Assembly: GCA_028281285.1 (NCBI GenBank) | Contig: JANQKF010000034.1 | Location: forward strand, 62,001 to 126,000 | Source of the DNA: Cyclobacteriaceae bacterium | Lineage (GTDB): Bacteria > Bacteroidota > Bacteroidia > Cytophagales > Cyclobacteriaceae | Reading direction: 5' to 3' | DNA length: 64,000 nucleotides | Shown: one piece after another, positions 9,717-19,100 of the stretch | Numbering within the stretch: the stretch's first letter is position 1 | Layout of the letters: every line of letters begins with the position of its first letter | The notes under the pieces: model-generated | The model's database searches: none | The model's input: only the letters and a program-made list of their open reading frames with translations | Told to the model about the DNA's origin: nothing | Position numbers and translations under genes: made by a program

Positions 9717-9777
9717 TGACCAACCTTGTGATGGCCAATTTAAATCTTAATCTAAAGTCACCAAAACTTTTGAATGT

Positions 9778-10833
9778 CTAGAATTGCACATCATAAATAA
9801 CTGGGAATTGTTCAGGAATCTCTTCCTTGTTTTCTCCCAGATTCTGCCTTAAATCAATCTCTATTCCACGGGCAATGGTGGAAATCGGAACGTCATTGGC
9901 TGTTCCTTCAAATGGGTTTTCACCGGTTCGTCCAATTCGCTCCATAGTATGGAATGTCCAGGCAATGGCCACATATACCGGGATACTCGCCCAAATGAAA
10001 ATAGAACCTATGAAGTCGTTATTCACGGCTATTTCTTTTCCAATCTCAACGAATTGAGGTACCATAGCTACGGGTAACAACATCATAAGTATCCACATGA
10101 AGTAGTAATTTAATGTTGCGAAGTGACGAGGGTAAGGAAAGTTCTTGATACGTTCGGATTTGCCTTGCAGAGTGAATAATTCTTCCAATACTTTCTCGAG
10201 TTGCAAAAATGCAAATTCCCATATGACTCCACGATCCTTTAGCCTTTTGATATGGTGCGATTGCTGGTAGAGCAGAGCAGTTTGCTTGTTGTCATTCTTC
10301 ATAATTTCCTTCAGATCTTCATCCGATAAATAGGGCTGAAGGTCATCCGCTAAATCACTACGCATTTCAGGAGGTTTTACATCCCATTCCGCATTGGTCT
10401 TAAGTTCCAACTGGGTTTCCCATGGTCGTTTTGCACGCATGGCATGTCGAAGCGCTGTCATCCATGCAATATGTCGATAGGTAAGGGTTTTGACCTCTGC
10501 TTTAATTTCTTCTGTTGGCATTGGTTCTTTCGCATGATCATTAGATACCATGTCCTGGACGAACATGCCAAAAGTGCGTGAAGTGTTCACGATACCACCC
10601 CAGATTTTGCGTGCTTCCCAAATTCTGTCATATGCTGCGTTGTTTTGAAAACCAATTACAAAAGCAACGGCCGTACCAATTAAAGCAAGTGGAGTCCAAG
10701 GGATTTTGAGCCAATGAAGATCCAAAAAATTATAGGCTGCCACCCAGGCTGTAATAATAATCAGGAAGCGCAAGGTGTCAAATCGAGTCCAAAGGGCCAT
10801 GTCCTTGGCCCTATACTTTCGTTGGGTATACAT
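9778..10833 (-). CDS. Bestrophin-family anion channel (UPF0187)
   Basis: 351 residues. The N-terminal hydrophobic pair (LRFLIIITAWVAAYNF and WTPLALIGTAVAFVIGFQNNAAYDRIWEARK) and the following IVNTSRTFG are hallmarks of the bestrophin family; two further helices lie at about 240-300, and the C-terminus has the GENPFEGTANDVPIS segment that matches the cytosolic gate region. Bacterial homologues form pentameric ion channels in the inner membrane. Selectivity (anion or cation) cannot be told from sequence. A charged insert of about 90 residues (110-200) sits between the first and second helix pairs. Confidence 0.9.
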   Translation of the reverse strand: MYTQRKYRAKDMALWTRFDTLRFLIIITAWVAAYNFLDLHWLKIPWTPLALIGTAVAFVIGFQNNAAYDRIWEARKIWGGIVNTSRTFGMFVQDMVSNDHAKEPMPTEEIKAEVKTLTYRHIAWMTALRHAMRAKRPWETQLELKTNAEWDVKPPEMRSDLADDLQPYLSDEDLKEIMKNDNKQTALLYQQSHHIKRLKDRGVIWEFAFLQLEKVLEELFTLQGKSERIKNFPYPRHFATLNYYFMWILMMLLPVAMVPQFVEIGKEIAVNNDFIGSIFIWASIPVYVAIAWTFHTMERIGRTGENPFEGTANDVPISTIARGIEIDLRQNLGENKEEIPEQFPVIYDVQF

Positions 10834-10922
10834 AGTTCAGGATGCTAAAGGTTGATTGACTAATATAATAAAACCCACAGGATGATTTGAGATTGAGGTG
10901 TTATTGATTTTAAGCTTGGGGA

Positions 10923-11366
10923 TCACCTTGAGTTTTCGGCAAATGCCTTAAACTGATCCATCCACTTTTGGCTTTGTTTCTTAAAGACCCCCGGGAATAA
11001 TTTGGCCATAAGATTGGGAATAAAGCCATTGAACTGCGTATACTCCACTTCGGAGATAAACCTTGTTTGATTCTCTGACAATTTTTCGAAGCGTGTTGTC
11101 TGCGTGTTGGTCATATGAGGATGTTCGTAAAGGGCTTTTTTTTCAATAGGCAGGTTATTGGTGATAATGGTTTCGGTTAACTCCATTTTTCGCTTTCCCT
11201 GCTGATAAATGATTCTGGATCTTGCATCTTCAGCATTCGGTTCTCCTTCGATAGGCTCGATGGATTTAAAACCGTCTTGCCACTTGGCAAAGTGCTCTTT
11301 ATCCGCCCAAAGATCAGCCACCTGGTCGATCGGTAGCTCAATGTTAATTGTACAGGTGTATTTCAT
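10923..11366 (-). CDS. SRPBCC-family lipid/hydrophobic ligand-binding protein
   Basis: 147 residues with one Bet v1-like/polyketide-cyclase fold: N-terminal strand CTINIELPIDQVADLWADKEHFAKWQDGF, central strands, and a long C-terminal helix (FKKQSQKWMDQFKAFAE). No catalytic residues can be assigned. It starts 8 bases after the stop of the DUF1428 gene, so the two are probably co-transcribed, and a second SRPBCC gene sits at 5495-5926. Ligand unknown. Confidence 0.85.
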   Translation of the reverse strand: MKYTCTINIELPIDQVADLWADKEHFAKWQDGFKSIEPIEGEPNAEDARSRIIYQQGKRKMELTETIITNNLPIEKKALYEHPHMTNTQTTRFEKLSENQTRFISEVEYTQFNGFIPNLMAKLFPGVFKKQSQKWMDQFKAFAENSR

Positions 11367-11374
11367 GGAGATGA

Positions 11375-11743
11375 TTAGACAAGTGAATGAAACCCTCCAT
11401 AAACCATCCGACTGGCATCAAAGATCAATCGGGACGGATCTGTCAATGGAGCAACAAGGTCAGTCATTCTTGGGTCGGTCGGAACTTTCTGATTGGCAAG
11501 GTCTCGATTTTCACGCGAGTCAAAGACCGTCCAGCCAAATATGATTACTTCGTCCTGTGTTGCATCCACCGCTTCAATAAAGGAACGAATTCCTTCAAAT
11601 TCCAGATCGTCACCGACATATTCGAAATAAGCGATTGCTCCATACTCCTTCCAAATTTCAGCAACTTTCTCAGCGACATTCCTGTATTCCTCCAGATGCT
11701 TTCTGGGGATGGGAAGTACGAATCCGTCAATATAATTTGCCAT
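11375..11743 (-). CDS. DUF1428-family protein
   Basis: 122 residues. The opening MANYIDGFVLPIPRKHLEEYR, the segment TQDEVIIFGWTVFDSRENRD and the closing DASRMVYGGFHSLV match the DUF1428 (YbaA-like) family, a small alpha+beta ferredoxin-like fold with no proven function. It belongs to a tight minus-strand run with the GGCT-like gene upstream (34 bases) and the SRPBCC gene downstream (8 bases). Full length for the family. Confidence 0.85.
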   Translation of the reverse strand: MANYIDGFVLPIPRKHLEEYRNVAEKVAEIWKEYGAIAYFEYVGDDLEFEGIRSFIEAVDATQDEVIIFGWTVFDSRENRDLANQKVPTDPRMTDLVAPLTDPSRLIFDASRMVYGGFHSLV

Positions 11744-11777
11744 GCTTTTTTATTTTTTGAGAAACGCGACCATTGGG

Positions 11778-12176
11778 TCATTGAATTTTTTCTAAATATT
11801 CGACAGGAAAACCAAGTCCTTTTGCCAGGTTAAATAGCGATTTTGCGTAGGATTCGTTGGTTCCTGTAAGTAATTCCAGTGGCAAATTGTAGCAAATTGC
11901 CTTCACGGTTTCATTATTCTCTAAATGAATCTCTACTTCTTCAGGGATATAGTCAGCTACGCTTGGTTCTGCGTACAGTTTATGAATTCTGTCTCCATTG
12001 ACTGATATCAATAGCCCATACGACCTATCCCCCTTGCTTGGGATTAAGGAGGCTCGATTTCCAATTTTCAGCGCATAATTCTGCAAATAGCCTTGTCTGG
12101 GGTTCTTAGGATCCAGTCTGTTCCTCGATAAAAGATCGATATCCATAAACAAGCCGTAGAAGAAAATCTCAATCAT
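11778..12176 (-). CDS. Gamma-glutamylcyclotransferase-like (AIG2/GGCT fold) protein
   Basis: 132 residues. The N-terminus FFYGLFMDIDLLSRN corresponds to the YGSNM-type substrate loop of the GGCT fold, and LYAEPSVADYIPEEV carries an acidic residue in the place of the family's catalytic Glu. The canonical glycine-serine loop is replaced by GLFM, so cyclotransferase activity is doubtful. It may be a GGCT-like binding protein. Cytoplasmic; first gene of the three-gene run ending at 10923. Confidence 0.65.
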   Translation of the reverse strand: MIEIFFYGLFMDIDLLSRNRLDPKNPRQGYLQNYALKIGNRASLIPSKGDRSYGLLISVNGDRIHKLYAEPSVADYIPEEVEIHLENNETVKAICYNLPLELLTGTNESYAKSLFNLAKGLGFPVEYLEKIQ

Positions 12177-12236
12177 CCGTGATTCTTTATGTTTATTTAA
12201 GGAAGTTCGACAAAAGATTCCAGAGAGACAATTGGC

Positions 12237-13601
12237 TCACTTGGGACTGTCCGTGCAAAATTCATCCAGTTTTTCTTGAGCTTCTTCGAAACCCAATTTC
12301 AAGGCTTTCTTCCAAGCATTACATGCTTCTCCTGTCTTGCCTTGCTTTTGTCTAATCAGACCTAGGTTGAAGTAGGGGCGAGCATAATCTGGGTCAAATT
12401 TTATTGCTATTTCGGTGTCCTCCAAAGCTGAGTCTAGTTTGTCTAACATTAGGTTTGCATATGCTCTATGGGCATATGCATTGGGCAACCCTCCTAATTT
12501 TATCGATTCATTTAGATCTTCAATTGCTTGACTATATTGTCCCAGAAGAATTTTAGAGTATCCTCTGTTGTTCCAACTATACTCCATTTTTGGATCTAAC
12601 TCCAGAGATTTATTATAATGCTGGATTGACTCTTCTACTCTGTCCAATTTCGTTTTCAAAGCACCCATATTGAACCAAAAAATTGATGAATCAGGGTCGA
12701 GCTCTGTTGCTTTCTCATAGTCTTTCAAAGCATCATCTAGTAAGTTGAGGCGTGACTTTGCTAGCCCTCTATTATTCCATGCTTTAGCATCATTTGCCTC
12801 GAGCTCCAAGGTTTTAGAGTAAGATCTTATGGAGTTTTCATATTCTTCCCTGTCGAACTCAGCTTTTCCCTTCCAATACCAATCGTTGGCCGTAAATTCG
12901 CTTTCAGTTTTACTTTCTTGAAGTGTCTCTTCGAATTCTATTACCTTCTCTTTTTCTTCTTTACTCAAGTTCTCTGAGTTTTCCGCAATTTTGACCTTTT
13001 CTAATTCACCTCTCAAAGTCTCAAGTTGTATTTGTAATCTTTCTTTAGCTTCTTTTCGTTGTTTGTCATGTTTCCCTTTTTCTTCTTCAATCATTTCCTC
13101 ACTGACCCTTTTGAAGTTTTTTTCTAATAAATCAATTGCACGGCTGATAGGCTTTTGGGCTCGATCTTCTACTTGTGATTTTAACCAATCTTCGGTCAAC
13201 GATTCGTCCAGCCTAGTCTTGACCTCCTTGTCCAGAGCTTTTTGCAATTCGCGATTCATAAATTCCCTAATGACCCTTCTACCAAAGAAGTTAAAAAAGA
13301 AACCAGCAAATAGAAGCACTCCACCACCAACACCTAGGTAAATATTGAGGCGTTGATCACTCTTTTCATACATTAATCTTGATTCTTTAATCGCATGATC
13401 AATAGCCTCACCAACCCGTTTCGATTCGGTATTTCGTAACTCCTCCAAATGACCTTGAGACTTATCTAACTTTTTCTCGAGCGCTTCAATCTCATTTTTG
13501 AGTTCTTGAATTTGATGTTCAGTTTTTGAAATTGAGTCCTGAGGGATTTTTTCTGACATATGAGTCAGACCAACAATGAAGATTGCAAATAAGAAATTCA
13601 T
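12237..13601 (-). CDS. Membrane-anchored coiled-coil and TPR protein
   Basis: 454 residues. A short hydrophobic N-terminus (MNFLFAIFIVGLTH) is followed by a coiled coil (about 20-65), a membrane helix (about 88-108, GVGGGVLLFAGFFFNFFG), a second charged coiled coil (about 120-235) and six tetratricopeptide repeats (about 240-450), each about 34 residues with typical WNNRGLAKSRL / YEKATELDPDS consensus. TPRs bind partner proteins; the anchor places them at the inner membrane. No enzyme domain. It stands alone, so the partner is unknown. The upstream 254 bases up to nhaB are AT-rich. Confidence 0.8.
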   Translation of the reverse strand: MNFLFAIFIVGLTHMSEKIPQDSISKTEHQIQELKNEIEALEKKLDKSQGHLEELRNTESKRVGEAIDHAIKESRLMYEKSDQRLNIYLGVGGGVLLFAGFFFNFFGRRVIREFMNRELQKALDKEVKTRLDESLTEDWLKSQVEDRAQKPISRAIDLLEKNFKRVSEEMIEEEKGKHDKQRKEAKERLQIQLETLRGELEKVKIAENSENLSKEEKEKVIEFEETLQESKTESEFTANDWYWKGKAEFDREEYENSIRSYSKTLELEANDAKAWNNRGLAKSRLNLLDDALKDYEKATELDPDSSIFWFNMGALKTKLDRVEESIQHYNKSLELDPKMEYSWNNRGYSKILLGQYSQAIEDLNESIKLGGLPNAYAHRAYANLMLDKLDSALEDTEIAIKFDPDYARPYFNLGLIRQKQGKTGEACNAWKKALKLGFEEAQEKLDEFCTDSPK

Positions 13602-13719
13602 AATAGACCAAGTATTGAGATTATTATAAGTTAATTAGATTTTGATTAATTCTATGTTTTAATGTTGTAATTCTAATTAAAATTCATGATAGGATTTATC
13701 GAAAACAGAGGCAATACTG

Positions 13720-13744
13720 ACCAATTTTGTTGACGAAAATTGGT
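13720..13744. promoter_or_regulatory. 9-bp inverted repeat upstream of nhaB
   Basis: ACCAATTTT and AAAATTGGT are perfect inverted copies around a 7-base loop, 112 bases before the nhaB start and 119 bases before the TPR gene in the divergent direction. No U-tract follows, so an operator is more likely than a terminator. Nothing else recognisable was found in the 254-base AT-rich gap 13602-13855. Confidence 0.35.
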
Positions 13745-13855
13745 TGATCGTAAACTCTATTGGATGATATAGGTTAGGTAGTAAGAAACTACGATTGCAT
13801 AGAGTGGTTAACCTGAGACGGTATTACGACTACTCTACATATTAAACAGGTCTGA

Positions 13856-15322
13856 ATGAAAAAACTTTTTTTAGGGAATAGTCCCAAGTGGTTTAAAATT
13901 ACAATGCTTGCCTTCTTGATTATCAACCCATTGGTGTATCTCACCTTTGGTGCTACTGTGGTCTCCTGGCTGTTTATTGGTGAATTTATCTTTACGCTAG
14001 CGATGGCACTGAAGTGCTATCCCCTTCAATCAGGTGGTCTTTTGGCCATAGAAGTCCTGCTGTTGGGATTGACAACTCCGGAAAAGGCCTACTATGAGGT
14101 GAGTGCAAACTTAGAGGTGATCCTCTTGCTGGTATTTATGGTAGCAGGCATCTACTTTATGAAGCCGATGTTGATGTACATATTCAGTAAGCTCTTCGTC
14201 AAGGTAAAGTCGAAGCTGCTACTGTCAGTCTTATTCGTTTTCCTTTCAGCGGTGCTGTCTGCTTTTCTGGATGCGCTTACAGTGATGGCTGTTTTAATCA
14301 GCATTTCGGTAGGCTTCTACGGAGTTTATCATAAAATCAGCTCCAGTTCGGAAGACTATAACCGTGACGGTACACTGGATAGGCTGGATTTAAGAGGAGA
14401 TGCTTTCCAACAGTTCAAGAGTTTTCTGAGAAGTCTCATTATGCATGGTGCGGTAGGAACAGCTTTGGGCGGAGTTTGTACCTTGGTGGGTGAGCCTCAA
14501 AACCTTCTGATTGGTGAACGATTGGGCTGGCATTTTGGCGATTTTTTCTTCGCTATGGCACCTATTACCATTCCGGTATTGTTCTGTGGGATTGCAACGA
14601 CAGCGATTTTGGAATTAACAGGATGGTTTGGTTTTGGAACTCCGTTACCACCCGTTGCCAGACAAATTATCGAAGGTTATGTGAGGGAAGAAGACCTCAA
14701 GCGTACCAGAGAACAGAAGATGGATTTAAGAGTACAGGCGGTGGCCGCTGTCTTGCTGATCATTGGTTTGGCTTTTCATCTCGCACCAGTGGGTTTCATC
14801 GGCTTGGGGCTAATCGTCTTTCAAACAGTCTTTTTGGGAATTACCGAGGAACACGCCTTGGGCAAGGCATTTGAAGAGGCATTGCCATTTACTTCCTTAC
14901 TAGTCATTTTCTTTGGTATTGTGGCTATGATCCATGATCAAAAATTGTTTGCCCCGGTAATTGAATGGGCGCTGAGTCAAGACCTCAATAGGCAACCTGA
15001 ACTATTCTATTTGGCAAATGGTCTTCTATCCGCCATCAGTGATAATGTCTTTGTCGCCACCGTCTATATCGGAGAAATAGAACAGGCGTTTCAACAAGGT
15101 TTGATCGACAGAGAACATTTTGAGAAATTGGCCATCGCTGTGAACACGGGTACAAATCTGCCGAGTGTGGCCACGCCAAATGGTCAGGCAGCTTTTCTTT
15201 TCTTACTCACATCGTCTTTGGCTCCGTTGATAGGCCTGTCTTATGGTAAGATGGTTAAGATGGTGATCCCATATACCATTGTCCTGGGAGGAGTAGGGTG
15301 GATTTTAATTCGATTGATGTAG
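13856..15322 (+). CDS. nhaB: Na+/H+ antiporter NhaB
   Basis: 488 residues, slightly shorter than the about 513-residue proteobacterial NhaB. The match to NhaB is strong from end to end: NSPKWFKITMLAFLIINPLVYL, the run GEFIFTLAMALKCYPLQSGG, LSAFLDALTVMAVLIS, GTALGGVCTLVGEPQNLLIG, and INTGTNLPSVATPNGQAAFLF near the C-terminus. It is an inner-membrane exchanger that expels Na+ in return for protons, supporting pH and salt homeostasis. The protein ends near the first Arg after the last helix, lacking the extra C-terminal helix of E. coli NhaB. The gene is monocistronic, with a purL fragment 31 bases downstream. Confidence 0.93.
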   Translation: MKKLFLGNSPKWFKITMLAFLIINPLVYLTFGATVVSWLFIGEFIFTLAMALKCYPLQSGGLLAIEVLLLGLTTPEKAYYEVSANLEVILLLVFMVAGIYFMKPMLMYIFSKLFVKVKSKLLLSVLFVFLSAVLSAFLDALTVMAVLISISVGFYGVYHKISSSSEDYNRDGTLDRLDLRGDAFQQFKSFLRSLIMHGAVGTALGGVCTLVGEPQNLLIGERLGWHFGDFFFAMAPITIPVLFCGIATTAILELTGWFGFGTPLPPVARQIIEGYVREEDLKRTREQKMDLRVQAVAAVLLIIGLAFHLAPVGFIGLGLIVFQTVFLGITEEHALGKAFEEALPFTSLLVIFFGIVAMIHDQKLFAPVIEWALSQDLNRQPELFYLANGLLSAISDNVFVATVYIGEIEQAFQQGLIDREHFEKLAIAVNTGTNLPSVATPNGQAAFLFLLTSSLAPLIGLSYGKMVKMVIPYTIVLGGVGWILIRLM

Positions 15323-15752
15323 TAAGCTTTTAGTCTCTTATTAGTAATCAGGCCTAAACCCTTTCAGCCACCCAATCCCTGGCATTAATAAACGCTTTGA
15401 TGCAGGGACTCAACACATCGGCTCTATGTTCAGCTGGATAATTCCCCGAGTTCTATGGGAAGAAAAAGCGTTTGAAGTGAAGCACAACCACCACTTCTAC
15501 AACTTGTCTTAATCCGTATTTCTACTAGGTCTGCGTATTTCTTACCCTTTTACTTTTTCGAGTATTTCTCCTCTCGGAAAGGTATCTCTGGCTTCTCAAA
15601 TTTGAATTATCGAAAGCTTTCTCCGATGACTGAGGGCCTTGGCGAAGTCTTTTGAATTGGAGCAGACCCCAATTTAAAAACGGCCTTTCTATGGGGTAAA
15701 CATAGAGGCGGAAACCGAAAAGCCTTATGAGTAGGATCAAAATTATATTACT
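15323..15752. other. 430-base gap holding a purL fragment and leader of the orphan gene
   Basis: This gap has no intact gene. Its left part (15354-15479) is the decayed purL 3' end. The right part (15480-15752) shows no credible coding frame; an imperfect hairpin at 15684-15708 (CTATG and CATAG arms) lies 45 bases before the orphan gene. A 71-codon minus-strand frame at 15525-15740 is basic and low-complexity and I do not regard it as a gene. Confidence 0.6.
15354..15479 (-). pseudogene. Displaced/duplicated 3' end of purL
   Basis: The minus-strand translation reads HFKRFFFP, a TAG stop, then NSGNYPAEHRADVLSPCIKA and FINARDWVAERV, ending in TAG. This matches the last 40 residues of intact PurL (HFERSVFPWNWGNYPAENKS and so on), with about 80% nucleotide identity by eye and a nonsense codon where Trp should be. 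A 27-base stretch at 15369-15395 is identical to 16210-16236. The copy has the same orientation as purL and lies 0.7 kb beyond its stop, so it is a remnant of a duplicated or displaced purL 3' end. Confidence 0.88.
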
Positions 15753-16025
15753 ATGTCACAACAACAAAACCAGCCAGCAATTGGCACAGCTCAATCAAGT
15801 AACACAAGGCTCTGGGGGAAATTTGGTTCTCTTGGATTGTCGAATGGTAACCTCATTGGTAATTTTTATCCTACCGATGGGTCAGCGCATCAAACTGTAG
15901 TGATTCCAATGGAACAAAAGGACTATGTGATGGCTGCTTTGGTAAATCAGCTTACCACGCTGACCGGATTTAATAAGCCCTTTGCTGCTTACGTAACTGT
16001 TGAGTCTCTCTTTATCTACAAGTGA
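15753..16025 (+). CDS. Orphan 90-residue protein between two purL 3' ends
   Basis: 90 residues with no recognised family. The N-terminus is Gln/Asn/Ser-rich and probably disordered (MSQQQNQPAIGTAQSSNT); the remainder (LWGKFGSLGLSNGNLIGNFY, VVIPMEQKDYVMAALVNQL, PFAAYVTVESLFIYK) could form a small beta-rich fold. No signal peptide. It lies alone on the plus strand inside the island bracketed by the purL fragment and purL, and is followed by a hairpin. It may be cargo of a past insertion. Function unknown. Confidence 0.55.
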   Translation: MSQQQNQPAIGTAQSSNTRLWGKFGSLGLSNGNLIGNFYPTDGSAHQTVVIPMEQKDYVMAALVNQLTTLTGFNKPFAAYVTVESLFIYK

Positions 16026-16037
16026 TACTCGTGGATT

Positions 16038-16065
16038 GTAGGCCATGGTATTCGCTATGGCCTAC
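16038..16065. terminator. Hairpin after the orphan gene
   Basis: GTAGGCCAT and ATGGCCTAC form a perfect 9-bp stem with a 10-base loop, starting 12 bases after the stop at 16025. The following bases (TAATTACG) are not a real U-tract, so it may be a weak terminator or an mRNA 3'-end stabiliser. Confidence 0.5.
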
Positions 16066-16191
16066 TAATTACGAAGTTGGCATTAAGTCAATCAAATCAG
16101 AAACATGGTTGTAAAGACAATCCAGTGGAATAGACCCTACTCGGGAAAATGGTTTTTACACTAGGGAGATTCTGAAAGACATTAAATCAAG

Positions 16192-19100
16192 TTAATTATG
16201 ATTTTCAGTCACCCAATCCCTGGCATTAATAAACGCCTTAATCCAAGGGCTTAGCACATCCGATTTATTTTCAGCTGGATAATTGCCCCAGTTCCATGGG
16301 AATACCGAACGCTCGAAGTGTGGCATAATGGCGAGATGACGACCGTCCTCGCTTGCTAATCCGGCAACATGGTAGTCGGAACCATTCGGAGAAGCCGGAT
16401 AAGCTTCGTGAGAATACTTAGCGATCACATGATACTCTTCTTCAGCTTCTGGCAATTGGAAATTACCCTCTCCGTGAGCTACCCAAATACCCAGCCTGGA
16501 GCCAGATAGATTACCCAACATTACCGAGTTATTCTCAGGAATGGTCACGTTTACAAACCCCGACTCGAACTTATGAGCAATATTGTGATCCAGTTTTGGA
16601 TGGATCTCATGTTCAGGATAGAGCAACCCGAGCTCACCCATTAACTGACAACCATTACAGATGCCTAACGAGATAGTATCTTCGCGAGCATAGAAATTGT
16701 CAAGGGCCGCTTTCGCTTTTTCATTATAGAGGAAAGCTCCTGCCCAACCCTTTGCTGAACCCAGTACATCTGAATTGGAGAATCCACCCACAAAAGCAAT
16801 AAAGTTGACATCACTTAAGTCTTCAGCACCAGAGATAAGATCAGTCATATGAATATCCTTTACATCAAAACCGGCCAAATGCATGGCATAGGCCATTTCA
16901 CGGTCACCATTAACCCCCTTCTCACGGATGATAGCTGCCTTGATTCCCGTCTGTTCTTTTCGATCAGGATTCAACCCTAATGCCACATATTGTCCTTCAA
17001 AGCCATCAGGGAATTGGAAGGAGAGTGGCTGGTTTTTATAATTGTCAAAACGCTGTTTGGCCAGGTCTTCTCCTGATTGTTTTTGGTCCAGGAGGTAAGA
17101 CGTCTTGTACCAGGTGTCTCTTAGACTCGCAATGTCAAGCAGGTAACTTTGTGTATTTGTTTGGACCGATAGGATTAGTTCACCTATCGGATTTCCGATT
17201 TCAACAACTGACGCATCGATGCTGTCGAACATTTCTTTGATTTGAACCAGGTCATTGTCATCCACTTGTAAAATCAATGCAGGCTGTTCTGAGAAGAAGA
17301 GGGAAATATCATCAACTCCTTGAATTTCTTTCAGATTAACAGCAACACCAAGATCTACCTGGGCGAACGTCATTTCCAGTAATACAGTGATCAGTCCACC
17401 AGCCGAGACATCATGACCAGCCATGATTTTTCCTTCTTCAATCAAGGCTTGTACCATATTGAAGGTCCTGACAAACCGATCACTATCATCAATAGTTGGA
17501 GCAGTTTTCCCCACTTTACTTAGGGTTTGTGCAAAGGAACTTCCCGCTAAGCTGAATTTGCCATCGGATAGATCTACATAAAGGAGCGTAGATTCAAAAT
17601 CAGGTTGTAGGACAGGCTCCACTACTTTCTTTAGGTCACTTACAGATCCTGCTGCAGAGATAATTACGGTTCCGGGAGAGTAGACTACATCGTCCTTATA
17701 CTTCTGGGTCATCGACATGGAGTCTTTTCCAGTGGGGACATTGATTCCCAAAGAGCAAGCGAAATCCGAAACAGCTTGTACAGCCTTGTACAGTCTTGCG
17801 TTTTCACCTGGATTTTTTGCAGGCCACATCCAATTGGCACTAAGCGAAACGCCTTTTAATCCTTTTTCCAATGGTGCCCAGATAATGTTGGTCAACGCTT
17901 CAGCAATGGACAATTGTGAGCCAGCGACAGGATCAGTCAGTGCGGATACCGGTGCATGACCTATGGACGTAGCAATTCCTTTTTCTCCACGGTAGTCAAG
18001 CGCCATTACACCCACATTATTCAATGGAAGTTGAATAGGACCGGCTGTCTGCTGTTTTGCGACTCTACCGGTCACACAACGATCAACTTTGTTGGTGAGC
18101 CAGTCCTTACAAGCCACTGCTTCTAGTTGAAGCACTGCATTCAGGTATTCCTGAAGCTTTTTGATATCATAAGAAATGTCCTCATAGTCCTCTGCAATGC
18201 TTTCGTCCTCCAGAATGGTTTTAGGGGATGATCCAAACATGTGGGCCAGTTCCCAATCGATAGGGTGTTCTCCGGACTCCTTATTCTCAAATTTAAAGTG
18301 GTGGTCGCCTGTTGTTTCTCCTACCACATAGATTGGAGCACGTTCTCTTTTGGCCACCCTTTCCAGGTACTCAATATCTTCCTTACCAATCACCAAGCCC
18401 ATTCGTTCCTGGGATTCATTGCCGATAATCTCTTTGTCCGATAGTGTAGGATCACCCACTGGAAGTTTCTTCACGTCAATAGTGCCTCCTGTTTCTTCCA
18501 CTAATTCAGAAAGGCAGTTCAAGTGTCCCCCAGCTCCATGATCGTGAATGGAAATGATTGGATTCTTTCCGTCTTCTGACATAGCTCTGACCGCATTATA
18601 GACACGTTTTTGCATCTCCGGGTTAGACCGTTGAATGGCGTTGAGTTCGATACCACTTGAGAATTCTCCGGTATCCACCGAGGAGACGGAACTTCCTCCC
18701 ATACCAATGCGATAGTTGTCGCCACCCATGATCACGATTTGGTCACCCGCTTTTGGTGTAGCTTTTAATGCATCCACCTTCTTCCCGTAGCCAATGCCTC
18801 CGGCCAGCATAATAACTTTATCGAAGCCGTGTTTCTTTCCACCTTCCTCATGTTCAAAGGTTAGAACCGAACCCGAGATCAGAGGCTGGCCAAACTTGTT
18901 CCCGAAATCAGAAGCTCCATTGGAAGCTTTGATAAGGATATCCATTGGGGTTTGATAGAGCCATTTTCGCTCCGGCATATTGGCTTCCCAACTTCTTCCC
19001 TCTTCCAGGCGCGAATAGGAGGTCATATAAACTGCGGTTCCCGCCAAAGGCATAGAACCTTTTCCACCCGCCATTCTATCTCTGATTTCACCTCCGGAAC

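Noticed and set aside
15525-15740. A 71-codon minus-strand open frame in the purL island
   Set aside because: Very basic, low-complexity, no family features and no ribosome-binding context.
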